The position numbers and the translations under genes were made by a program. A stretch of 5,297 nt of DNA from Elusimicrobiota bacterium (lineage in GTDB: Bacteria > Elusimicrobiota > Elusimicrobia > 2-02-FULL-39-32): the NCBI GenBank assembly GCA_016193115.1, contig JACPSV010000024.1, positions 1 through 5,297 on the forward strand, written 5' to 3'. Below the pieces are notes generated by a model. That model saw only the letters and a program-made list of their open reading frames with translations. It had not been told where the DNA came from and did no database searches. Positions within the stretch are counted from its first letter, which is position 1; each line of letters opens with the position of its first letter. Below, piece by piece: positions 1 through 5,297 of the stretch.

Positions 1-308
1 AACTTGTCCGATAACCATGCAATCATGGATTCGCGGAATACGCCCAAGGAATTGGGATATCCTGCCAGGATAGAAAAGAGAAGACGCTCAAATTTTAAGA
101 ATGGCTTTTCATAAAAAACCACATAGTCTACATCTTGAAGTGTGATGCCCGCACGCTCTAAACAGAACTCAATTGAGCGTTCAGGAAAATCGTGATCGTG
201 TTTTTTACGCGAAAACCGTTCCTCTTCCGCAGCCGCAATCAATATCCCGTCACAGATCAGGGCGGCCGCCGCATCGTGATAAAAACAACTAATTCCCAGG
301 ATATTCAT
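1..308 (-). CDS. Carbamoyltransferase, NodU/CmcH/TobZ family (N-terminal part only)
   Basis: Only the first 102 codons are present; the gene leaves the window at base 1, and family members are usually around 550-620 aa. The start MNILGISCFYHDAAAAL, with H11-D12 followed by an alanine run, and the stretch around residues 28-42 (EEERFSRKKHDHDFP) are the characteristic N-terminal signature of the family, belonging to its Kae1-like domain. Known members transfer a carbamoyl group from carbamoyl phosphate, via carbamoyl adenylate, to a hydroxyl of a sugar, antibiotic or nodulation factor. In a polysaccharide locus the acceptor is most likely a sugar or glycan precursor in the cytoplasm, but that is inferred. 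The ATG at 308 lies one base after the TGA of the small membrane protein upstream, so translation is probably coupled. The C-terminal YrdC-like catalytic domain lies outside the window and cannot be checked for integrity. Confidence 0.93.
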   Translation of the reverse strand, partial: MNILGISCFYHDAAAALICDGILIAAAEEERFSRKKHDHDFPERSIEFCLERAGITLQDVDYVVFYEKPFLKFERLLFSILAGYPNSLGVFRESMIAWLSDK

Positions 309-309
309 A

Positions 310-534
310 TCAGTACTGCCTCGTTAATTCGCCGAGAGTGCCTTCTATTTTCGAATGAGGTTTCCAAGCGCTGTGTTCAGGCGTAGTCTTCATCTGCAGA
401 GGATCCGAAAAAAACCGCATGATTAGTCCGTACGGTGGAAGCAAAACAAAATACAAAACGGTTAGAATGACACGGGACATGAACGTCCCAAAAACTAAAG
501 AAAATTTCTTCCAACCTTCCCACAAACGCTTCAT
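310..534 (-). CDS. Small single-span membrane protein preceding the carbamoyltransferase
   Basis: A 74-residue protein, or 77 residues if the in-frame TTG at 543 is the start. It has a basic, Trp-containing amphipathic N-terminus (MKRLWEGWKKF), one hydrophobic segment at about residues 16-39 rich in V, L, Y and F, a short FSDPLQMK motif at about 41-48, and a polar tail ending LTRQY. From memory, small proteins of this layout occur directly beside carbamoyltransferases in exopolysaccharide and exosortase-type loci, sometimes with SxtJ-like and DUF5989-like small membrane proteins; no biochemical role is known to me. The ATG at 534 was chosen because the product then begins MKRLW, as I recall for similar proteins. 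However, a GGA lies about 7 bases before the TTG at 543, while the ATG has no good Shine-Dalgarno. The gene follows the radical SAM stop by 12 bases (3 from the TTG) and ends one base before the carbamoyltransferase ATG. A membrane anchor or partner for that enzyme is a reasonable guess. Confidence 0.8.
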   Translation of the reverse strand: MKRLWEGWKKFSLVFGTFMSRVILTVLYFVLLPPYGLIMRFFSDPLQMKTTPEHSAWKPHSKIEGTLGELTRQY

Positions 535-546
535 CCGGTACAACGC

Positions 547-1947
547 CTATTCCATGGCGCTAAACTTGTCCAAGTTCAGACCGTAGAGCTGATTGTCACG
601 GCTGCGTCGAAATCGGTCATAAGCCCAATGATAAAACTTGCGAATCCATGGCAGATCCGGCATTGAGATCAGCAATTGCAGCGCTTTGGAACGATAAAGA
701 AAAGGATAGGCGACAGCGATGGCAAACCACTTCTGCAGAAATTCCCTCTGCTTTTTGTGTCCAATTTTCAAGATCGAAGATTCAAAGAATTTCTGGCCGA
801 TCTGATCGTGGTTCGCCTCCAGAAGCCCTTTTGTCTGAGCGTAACGGGTCAATTCCAATCCGGGATAGGGTTGAAAAATGGAACACCACGCATACAGCGG
901 CTGACAAGCGATATTCATCTCCAAGGTTTCAAAATCGTGACGCAGAGTGCTGGTCGGCAATCCCAGAATATTCTGCAGCATGATTTTGATGCCGTTTTGG
1001 TTGAGGTAACGGGAAGCGTTCAAAATCGTCTCTTTGGGCATGTCCCGCTCGATCAGTTTTCTCAATTCGTCATCCGCGGTTTCTAACGCCATGTGCACAG
1101 AATAGCATCCCGCGTCTTTCAAAAGTTTAGCCGAAGGCTCGTCCACCAGATTGGGACGGACATGGCAATGGAAAGGAAGCCCCACTTCCCGTTTGTAAAG
1201 ATTGGAAAACTCCTTCAACCATTTCTTGTCCATGATAAAGATGTCGTCCTGAAAATAAACAAACTTGCCGCCATATTTTTGGATCACGTCCTTCACTTCC
1301 TGAACCACTCTGGCCGGCGAGCGCCATCGCACCCACATTCCTTTTCCTTTATAAAGATCTACGATGGCATTGTTAAAACAATAGGTGCAACGGTAGGCGC
1401 ATCCCCGGCAAGCGATAAAATGGCGGATCGGCTGTTTCTCCCACAGAGGATATTCATAGACCAGATCCCGATCGGGAAACGGAAGATCATCAATCCCCTC
1501 ATTCAAATCCCGTATCTCATTCTTAAATATCTGGCCGTTTTTCCGGACCCAAAGGTTGGGAATGTGGGTGACGTCGGATCCGCCCTGCAAACCGTTGACC
1601 AACTCTTCCACGGACTTTTCCGCTTCCCCGCGCACGACAATATCCAAATCTTTATATTCCTCGATCACTTCGGGATGAAACGTGGGATGGGAACCGCCCA
1701 TGACGGAAAGAAAAGAATGCTCTTTTTTCAGGCCCGTGACGATCTCCATGAACTCGATGTGGCTTCCGGTCATGCCGGAAGCGGCCACCATATTCGGCTG
1801 AAATTCGGCCACAACCTCCGAAATCGGTTTCTTCCCGCCGATAATGGCCAGCTTAGTTTGATGGCCATTCCGTTTCAAAACGCTCGAGAGATACATCAAC
1901 CCCAGAGGTTCTACGGGATGATTCCAATACAAGAATAAAATTTTCAT
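547..1947 (-). CDS. B12-binding-domain radical SAM protein
   Basis: A 466-residue protein with the typical two-domain layout of cobalamin-dependent radical SAM enzymes (BchE/HpnJ-like superfamily). Residues 1 to about 125 form a Rossmann-like corrinoid-binding domain, with PLGLMYLSSVLKRNGH at 14-29, GGSHPTFHPE at 84-93 and a VVRGEAE segment at 104-110. Residues about 172-380 form the radical SAM barrel, with the cluster motif CAYRCTYC giving C183, C187 and C190. Further barrel signatures are FQDDIF at 232-237 and the MALET strand at 286-290. The last 80 or so residues are a basic, aromatic-rich extension. The enzyme should bind a [4Fe-4S] cluster and SAM in the cytoplasm. Substrate and reaction (methylation, cyclisation or other) cannot be told from sequence. 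No DxHxxG cobalamin-ligating motif is visible, as in several subgroups. Position between a GT4 and a carbamoyltransferase suggests action on a sugar or lipid-linked precursor. The start has AGGAA six bases upstream. Confidence 0.92.
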   Translation of the reverse strand: MKILFLYWNHPVEPLGLMYLSSVLKRNGHQTKLAIIGGKKPISEVVAEFQPNMVAASGMTGSHIEFMEIVTGLKKEHSFLSVMGGSHPTFHPEVIEEYKDLDIVVRGEAEKSVEELVNGLQGGSDVTHIPNLWVRKNGQIFKNEIRDLNEGIDDLPFPDRDLVYEYPLWEKQPIRHFIACRGCAYRCTYCFNNAIVDLYKGKGMWVRWRSPARVVQEVKDVIQKYGGKFVYFQDDIFIMDKKWLKEFSNLYKREVGLPFHCHVRPNLVDEPSAKLLKDAGCYSVHMALETADDELRKLIERDMPKETILNASRYLNQNGIKIMLQNILGLPTSTLRHDFETLEMNIACQPLYAWCSIFQPYPGLELTRYAQTKGLLEANHDQIGQKFFESSILKIGHKKQREFLQKWFAIAVAYPFLYRSKALQLLISMPDLPWIRKFYHWAYDRFRRSRDNQLYGLNLDKFSAME

Positions 1948-1953
1948 AGTCTG

Positions 1954-1958
1954 TTCCT
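1954..1958 (-). promoter_or_regulatory. Ribosome binding site of the radical SAM gene, overlapping the GT4 stop codon
   Basis: On the minus strand the bases AGGAA lie six bases before the ATG at 1947. The first two of them are also the last two bases of the TAG that ends the upstream glycosyltransferase. The ribosome finishing the first gene therefore sits on the start signal of the next, which supports both this start choice and translational coupling. Confidence 0.65.
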
Positions 1959-3189
1959 ACAGAGCGGTGGAATTCACGGATTTCATGGAATTTCCGGCAG
2001 GGATAACCATTTTTTCATACACCTTTTCAAATTGGGACCGAACATAGTCCCAACTGTAATTTTTTATCGCCATTTGTCTTCCATTCCTTCCCAAACTTTC
2101 CCTTAGATCCCGATCTTTTACCAACCGAACAATCGCCCTGGCAAAATCTTTCGGGTTATCGGCCACTAACACATTCTTCCCATGCTCCACCTGTATGCCA
2201 TCACAAGCCAAGGACGTTGCTACCACCGCTTTTTCCATGGCCCACGCTTCCAGAATCTTGTTTTTCATGCCTGATCCGCTCTGCATGGGACAGACATGAA
2301 CCGTGGCTTTCGCCATCCAAGGACGCATATCTTCCACAAAACCTGTGACCTTGGTGCGCGTTCCGTCCGATAAATTCTGAACTTCGGATGTCGGTTGACC
2401 GCCTACAATATAATAACATAAATCCGGCAGTTCCCGTAAAACCAAAGGCATCACTTTGTCCTGAAAATAGAGCGCCGCATCCCGGTTGGGAGGAAAATTC
2501 ATGACGCCTCGAAAGAGAACGGAAGGAGTTTTGTCTTCCAGCTCTGGTTGTGGTTTGAAATAGTCGCAGTCCACCCCGCCCGGAATCACTGAGATGTCCG
2601 ATTGAGGACAAAGTTCTAAGAGCCACCGCCTGTCTACTTCCGATACAACCACGGTCTGACTGAAACGAGGGATCCTCGTTTCCTCAAAACGTTTCATCTT
2701 CTTCCATTGGGCGAACATATAGATTTTGCGCAAAAGATTGCTCTCCCGCTGAACATTCCTGTAAAACTGCATGGAAACGGAATCGTGGGGAAAAAATAAT
2801 GCCGGGACTTTCTCAACTGCCGGCAAATAACCGGAAACATTGACGGAAAGAAAATGAACCAGATCAATCTTCTCCCGAAGGACGATCTCTTTCAAACGGC
2901 TCTCAAACTGGGGAGAAAAAAATTGCGTCACACAAAAAGGGTCTGAATCGAAAAGAATGTTCCCCAATCTCTGCCCTGGTGATCTGGGAATGGAATGACG
3001 CACGACCTCGACCTTTTTACACCAACGGGAAATCTCAGGCAGATGACGTTTTTCCTCTTCGGACTCAATCAGACTCAAAAGAACCGTCTCGTGGCGTTGG
3101 GAAACATGTTTGATAAGCTGGTAACAGGTCGAACGCATCCCGTCGTGGGGCGGATAAGGAAACGTGTGGGTTAAAAAGAGGATTTTCAT
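1957..3189 (-). CDS. Glycosyltransferase family 4, EpsH/exosortase-locus type sugar transferase
   Basis: A 410-residue GT-B fold glycosyltransferase. The N-terminal acceptor domain opens with MKILFLTHTFPYPPHDGMRS; the PYPPxDG stretch at 11-17 is typical of the subgroup described as PEP-CTERM/EpsH1-associated sugar transferases (TIGR03087-like). The C-terminal nucleotide-sugar domain shows VIPGGVDCDYF at 201-211, FRGVMNFPPN at 226-235, VTGFVEDMRPW at 281-291, and the donor-binding stretch GSGMKNKILEAWAMEKAVVA at 305-324. In the latter the second Glu of the usual E-x7-E motif is kept (E314), while the first position is not Glu, as is common in this subgroup. It should retain configuration and transfer a sugar from an NDP-sugar to a lipid-linked or glycan acceptor at the cytoplasmic face of the membrane; donor and acceptor are unknown. 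It starts 3 bases after the DUF1232 stop with only a weak Shine-Dalgarno, and ends 9 bases before the radical SAM gene, so it lies inside the leftward operon. Confidence 0.92.
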   Translation of the reverse strand: MKILFLTHTFPYPPHDGMRSTCYQLIKHVSQRHETVLLSLIESEEEKRHLPEISRWCKKVEVVRHSIPRSPGQRLGNILFDSDPFCVTQFFSPQFESRLKEIVLREKIDLVHFLSVNVSGYLPAVEKVPALFFPHDSVSMQFYRNVQRESNLLRKIYMFAQWKKMKRFEETRIPRFSQTVVVSEVDRRWLLELCPQSDISVIPGGVDCDYFKPQPELEDKTPSVLFRGVMNFPPNRDAALYFQDKVMPLVLRELPDLCYYIVGGQPTSEVQNLSDGTRTKVTGFVEDMRPWMAKATVHVCPMQSGSGMKNKILEAWAMEKAVVATSLACDGIQVEHGKNVLVADNPKDFARAIVRLVKDRDLRESLGRNGRQMAIKNYSWDYVRSQFEKVYEKMVIPAGNSMKSVNSTAL

Positions 3190-3192
3190 CTT

Positions 3193-3474
3193 TCAAACTT
3201 CGTAGCGGACTCTGGCGCGGCAGTCTTCCACCACCTCTTTAGGGATAAGTTTCATGGCAATGTAAACGACCAAAACCACGATGATCACATCATCCAAATG
3301 TCCGATTCCGGGGATAATGTCCGGTATCAAATCAAAAGGGATTAAAACGTACCCGATCGCAAGCGCGAGCAAAAGTTTGGCGATCCACGGAGTCCGAGCA
3401 TCCTTAAAGATGAGCTTCCAGACTTTTAACTCAAACTTTATATTTTTCGCAACTGCCTTGATTTTATCTAGCAT
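3193..3474 (-). CDS. DUF1232 (YkvA-like) small membrane protein
   Basis: A 93-residue protein with the hallmark of the DUF1232/YkvA family: Y42-x-L44-x-P46-x-D48-L49-I50-P51-D52 followed by I54-P55, G58 and L60-D61-D62. Hydrophobic stretches at about 31-47 and 62-78 suggest a membrane hairpin broken by the DLIPD loop. The N-terminus is lysine-rich, compatible with a cytoplasmic amphipathic helix. The family is widespread and its function is not established. It is the first gene of the leftward operon, with AAGG six bases before the ATG at 3474 and its TGA only 3 bases ahead of the GT4 start. The length is normal for the family. Whether it serves the glycan pathway or is merely co-transcribed cannot be decided from sequence. 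Confidence 0.9.
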   Translation of the reverse strand: MLDKIKAVAKNIKFELKVWKLIFKDARTPWIAKLLLALAIGYVLIPFDLIPDIIPGIGHLDDVIIVVLVVYIAMKLIPKEVVEDCRARVRYEV

Positions 3475-3567
3475 AACACACCTTACTAATAAAATAGCAA
3501 ATTTTAAGGTTTAATGTTCTCTCTATGCCACTTAAATTTGATAGAATTATTGTTTTGGCGCGAGATT
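3475..3567. promoter_or_regulatory. Divergent intergenic region expected to carry promoters for both operons
   Basis: These 93 AT-rich bases are the only non-coding stretch of note and separate two head-to-head gene sets, so promoters for both directions should lie here or just inside the flanking genes. I could not find a convincing sigma-70 pair. TAGAAT at 3542-3547 is a possible -10 for the rightward genes, and TATTTT on the minus strand at 3496-3491 for the leftward ones, but neither has a good -35 at 16-18 bases. The region contains the inverted pair ACCTTA (3480-3485) and TAAGGT (3505-3510), treated separately. Confidence 0.45.
3480..3510 (-). repeat. Inverted repeat that includes the DUF1232 Shine-Dalgarno
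   Basis: Read on the minus strand, ACCTT (3510-3506) and AAGGT (3484-3480) are complementary. Just inside them AAAAT (3505-3501) can pair with ATTTT (3495-3491), leaving a 5-base loop and a 6-base bulge on the 3' side. The 3' arm contains the AAGG Shine-Dalgarno of the DUF1232 gene. The stem is AT-rich with only two GC pairs, so it may be a chance feature of an AT-rich spacer. The arms could also be half-sites of an operator. Confidence 0.25.
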
Positions 3568-4002
3568 ATGGAAAAAAGAAAGGTTACTGAATTTATTCTT
3601 ATATTATTCCTGTTTACCGGGGCGGGGTGCTCCCGGAAAGAGGAGAAGAAAGTGGTTCAACTGGATATTTCCGGAACGATCCAATTGGACACGAATCTCC
3701 TCCGTCGTGCCAGCGCAAACGACACTATTTTCCTGATCGCCAGGCCCGCAATCGGAGGGCCGCCGGCAGCCGTGCAGAAATTTACAGGAAAAAACTATCC
3801 TTATTCTTTCCACCTGACAGAGCAGAGCCGCATGCTGGCAGGCAAACCCTTAGACGTCCCTCTTAATCTGACGGTGCGCGTGGACAAAGACGGCGACGCC
3901 ATCACGAAAAATCCAGGAGACCTTCTGGGCGCTTATGAGAAGAACCCCGTCCCACTACAGGCGGAAAATATATCCATCACGATCAATGAAATAAATCCGT
4001 AA
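3568..4002 (+). CDS. Probable lipoprotein with a CcmI/CycH C-terminal Ig-like domain
   Basis: A 144-residue protein counted from the ATG at 3568. An earlier in-frame ATG at 3514 would put 18 residues in front of the signal peptide and is unlikely. Residues 1-21 form a lipoprotein signal: MEKRK, a hydrophobic core at 9-16, then TGAGC with C21 as the probable lipidated residue (Gly at -3 is atypical). The mature part, about residues 31-143, closely resembles the C-terminal domain of the cytochrome c maturation protein CcmI (CycH, CcmH TPR fusion): ISGTIQLD at 34-41, DTIFLIARPAIGGPPAAV at 52-69, LTEQSRMLAGKPL at 83-95, VDKDGDAITKNPGDL at 105-119 and a final ISITINEI strand. In CcmI this domain sits in the periplasm behind TPR repeats and takes part in apocytochrome handling. 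Here it stands alone, without membrane helices or TPRs, and leads a glycan operon, so its role is open. Its TAA is directly followed by the GT2 ATG. No strong Shine-Dalgarno is seen. Confidence 0.85.
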   Translation: MEKRKVTEFILILFLFTGAGCSRKEEKKVVQLDISGTIQLDTNLLRRASANDTIFLIARPAIGGPPAAVQKFTGKNYPYSFHLTEQSRMLAGKPLDVPLNLTVRVDKDGDAITKNPGDLLGAYEKNPVPLQAENISITINEINP

Positions 4003-4809
4003 ATGGAAATCTCTCCATCCGTTCCTGCCCCTAAAATTTCTGTCCTCCTCCTAACCCACAATTCAAGCAAAACCCTGGGACCGTGCTTGGAATCCGTGCG
4101 AAATCTGGCCAGCGAAATTATTTTGGTGGATGATCGCTCCACCGATCCAACTCTAGAAATAGCAAGGAAACAAGGCGCCAAAATATTTCAACGTCCTTTG
4201 GAAAGTTTTGGCGCGCAAAAGCAGTTCGCCTTGGAACAGGCTTCTCACGATTGGGTTTTTCTGATAGATTCGGACGAGCAAGCAAGCGCAGAACTCTGCG
4301 ATGAAATCCGAAGAACTCTCTCCCTTCCTCATCCTCAGAATGCCTACCGGCTTCCCAGGAAAAATTTCTATTTTGGCCGCTGGTTAAAACGGGGCGGAAA
4401 ATACCCTGATTTTCAAACCCGCCTTTTTCGCAGGGAGGCCTGCCGCTTCTCGTCGGATATCGTGCATGAAAGGGTGGAGGGCGCCGGAACCGTAGGAACT
4501 CTGTCCCATCCAATTCTCCATGACTCCTATCCGGATATGGAGACCTGGCAAAAAAAGTTGGATCTTTTCTCACGGTTCCGGGCGGAACAACTCCTCCAAA
4601 AAGGCGTTAAAAACTCAACCCTGAACGCATTCTGGTTCTGCGGGTTCAGACCATGGGGAAGGTTCTTGAGAAAATACGTTTTCAAACTGGGGTTTTTAGA
4701 TGGAATGGAAGGATTAATTGCTTGCCTGCACGATCTGCTCACGGAAATTTTGGGTTATTTTCTCTTTATTCAGAAAGCATACAAGAAAAATAAGAATGTG
4801 ACTTCATGA
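4003..4809 (+). CDS. Glycosyltransferase family 2, WaaE/KdtX-like (LPS core type)
   Basis: A 268-residue GT-A fold enzyme. It opens with ISVLLLTHNSSKTLGPCLES (12-31), followed by the nucleotide-binding LVDDRSTD (41-48, with D43-D44), GAQKQFALEQA (70-80) and the metal-binding LIDSDE (87-92, D89-S-D91). Further on come FQTRLFRR (137-144) and IVHERVEG (153-160), where H155-E156 fits the acceptor/catalytic region of this subgroup. Residues 218-256 hold aromatic and hydrophobic segments that probably contact the membrane. Length and motifs match the WaaE/KdtX-like group, whose characterised members add a beta-1,4-linked glucose to heptose I of the LPS inner core; the donor and acceptor here are not determined. 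It should act at the cytoplasmic face of the inner membrane. The ATG follows the lipoprotein TAA with no gap, and the stop overlaps the next start in ATGA, so all three rightward genes are coupled. Confidence 0.93.
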   Translation: MEISPSVPAPKISVLLLTHNSSKTLGPCLESVRNLASEIILVDDRSTDPTLEIARKQGAKIFQRPLESFGAQKQFALEQASHDWVFLIDSDEQASAELCDEIRRTLSLPHPQNAYRLPRKNFYFGRWLKRGGKYPDFQTRLFRREACRFSSDIVHERVEGAGTVGTLSHPILHDSYPDMETWQKKLDLFSRFRAEQLLQKGVKNSTLNAFWFCGFRPWGRFLRKYVFKLGFLDGMEGLIACLHDLLTEILGYFLFIQKAYKKNKNVTS

Positions 4810-5297
4810 ACTCTCTAATGAAGAAAGGGTTAGAGTTTTCTCTCATCCTTTTTGGTCTATTTCTCGCCATTTCACTCACAGCCACGAACCTGGCCCTTTT
4901 CCTGATCTGTGTTTCCACAATTATCCTCCTTTTTCAAAAAGAATTGAGACCGAAGCTGGAATTGCCGTTTTCCATTGTTTTTATTGGTCTTTTTTTCTTC
5001 TGGGCATCCTCTACAATTTGGTTCAGCCAAGGCAAAGTGACATTGAACAGTCTCAAATCCTTTTCCAAAGTCTGGAACTTTTTACCTTATCTGATCCTGC
5101 CTCTTGCGGCCGGAGTTGTGCGGGAAAAAACGGAGAATATTCTGCGATGGACACTGTTCACAGCCGCACTCGTGATCGGATTAGGCGCCATTCAATACTG
5201 GTGGGACGTCCATTACTTCTTTGAAGGATGGTTCAACAAGGGACTGCTCGTGAAAGGAAAAAGGCTCTATGGCTTTCAATCGTATCCTTTGCACACG
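4806..5297 (+). CDS. O-antigen ligase/polymerase-like membrane protein (N-terminal part)
   Basis: An open frame of 164 codons from the ATG at 4806 to the right edge without a stop. The translation begins MNSLMKKGLEFSLILFGLFL and shows about five hydrophobic segments, at about 10-24, 27-43, 54-72, 90-104 and 112-130. An aromatic periplasmic-type loop follows (QYWWDVHYFFEGW, 130-142), then KGKRLYGFQSYPLHT at 150-164. The R/K-rich GF-x-x-x-P pattern before a next helix is typical of the Wzy/WaaL O-antigen ligase superfamily, whose members join undecaprenyl-linked glycan to lipid A-core or polymerise repeat units at the periplasmic face of the inner membrane. Family length is about 400-450 aa, so roughly a third is present. 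The large periplasmic loop with the catalytic residues is outside the window, so ligase and polymerase cannot be told apart. The start overlaps the GT2 stop by four bases; ATG at 4818 (residue 5) is an alternative. Confidence 0.82.
   Translation, partial: MNSLMKKGLEFSLILFGLFLAISLTATNLALFLICVSTIILLFQKELRPKLELPFSIVFIGLFFFWASSTIWFSQGKVTLNSLKSFSKVWNFLPYLILPLAAGVVREKTENILRWTLFTAALVIGLGAIQYWWDVHYFFEGWFNKGLLVKGKRLYGFQSYPLHT

Noticed and set aside
192..386. A 64-codon plus-strand open frame
   Set aside because: It lies across the carbamoyltransferase start and the small membrane protein on the opposite strand and has no recognisable features.
648..1086. Two overlapping plus-strand open frames (648-983 and 676-1086) opposite the radical SAM C-terminal half
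   Set aside because: Both are antisense to well-supported coding sequence and show no recognisable protein pattern.
1093..1938. A 281-codon open frame on the plus strand opposite the radical SAM gene
   Set aside because: It is fully antisense to a gene with clear C-x3-C-x2-C and barrel motifs, its translation resembles no family I know, and it has no domain pattern; it is a long shadow frame.
2201..2626. A 141-codon minus-strand frame inside the GT4 gene
   Set aside because: It is an out-of-frame shadow of the glycosyltransferase, whose own frame carries all the family motifs.
3281..3514. A 77-codon plus-strand open frame running into the intergenic region
   Set aside because: It is mostly antisense to the DUF1232 gene, and its only hydrophobic character comes from the complementary strand.
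3499..3539. Imperfect inverted pair AAATTTTAAG (3499-3508) and CTTAAATTT (3531-3539)
   Set aside because: It needs a one-base bulge and is made almost only of A and T in an AT-rich spacer, so it is likely chance.
3514..3567. Upstream in-frame ATG at 3514 as the start of the lipoprotein
   Set aside because: It would add 18 residues before a normal KRK-plus-hydrophobic lipoprotein signal peptide and push the gene start into the promoter region; the ATG at 3568 gives a proper signal peptide.
4118..4742. Minus-strand open frames opposite the GT2 gene (4118-4573 and 4527-4742)
   Set aside because: They are antisense to a gene with intact GT2 motifs and have biased, low-complexity translations typical of shadow frames.
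5018..5224. A 68-codon plus-strand open frame near the right end
   Set aside because: It is a different frame within the O-antigen ligase-like gene, whose own frame is open from 4806 to the edge and encodes repeated membrane segments.

Overview
The window looks like part of a cell-envelope polysaccharide (LPS, O-antigen or exopolysaccharide) biosynthesis region from a Gram-negative-type bacterium with moderate GC. The evidence for a two-membrane cell is a probable lipoprotein, a WaaE/KdtX-like LPS-core glycosyltransferase and the start of an O-antigen ligase-like membrane protein. The species cannot be named from the sequence. The gene repertoire (an EpsH/exosortase-locus type GT4, a carbamoyltransferase with a small membrane partner, and a corrinoid radical SAM protein) is the sort often met in environmental lineages such as deltaproteobacterial, Nitrospirota/Nitrospinota or Omnitrophota-like genomes, but that is inference.

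The window holds two divergent gene sets around one short intergenic region (3475-3567). Leftward, on the minus strand in transcription order, are: a DUF1232/YkvA small membrane protein (3474-3193), a GT4 glycosyltransferase (3189-1957), a B12-binding-domain radical SAM protein (1947-547), a 74-77 aa single-span membrane protein (534 or 543 to 310), and the N-terminal 102 codons of a NodU/CmcH-type carbamoyltransferase (308-1, running off the left edge). Intergenic gaps are 3, 9, 3-12 and 1 bases, so this is almost certainly one operon with translational coupling.

Rightward, on the plus strand, are: a probable lipoprotein whose whole mature part resembles the C-terminal Ig-like domain of the cytochrome c maturation protein CcmI/CycH (3568-4002), a WaaE/KdtX-like GT2 (4003-4809, ATG directly abutting the previous stop), and the first 164 codons of an O-antigen ligase/polymerase-like protein (4806 to the right edge, ATGA overlap).

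A working model, by inference: the GT4 and GT2 enzymes build a surface glycan, the radical SAM enzyme and the carbamoyltransferase modify a sugar or lipid precursor in the cytoplasm, and the O-antigen ligase-like protein joins or polymerises the glycan at the inner membrane. The roles of the DUF1232 protein, the small membrane protein and the CcmI-like lipoprotein are unknown. No tRNA, rRNA, CRISPR array, insertion sequence or convincing terminator was seen.
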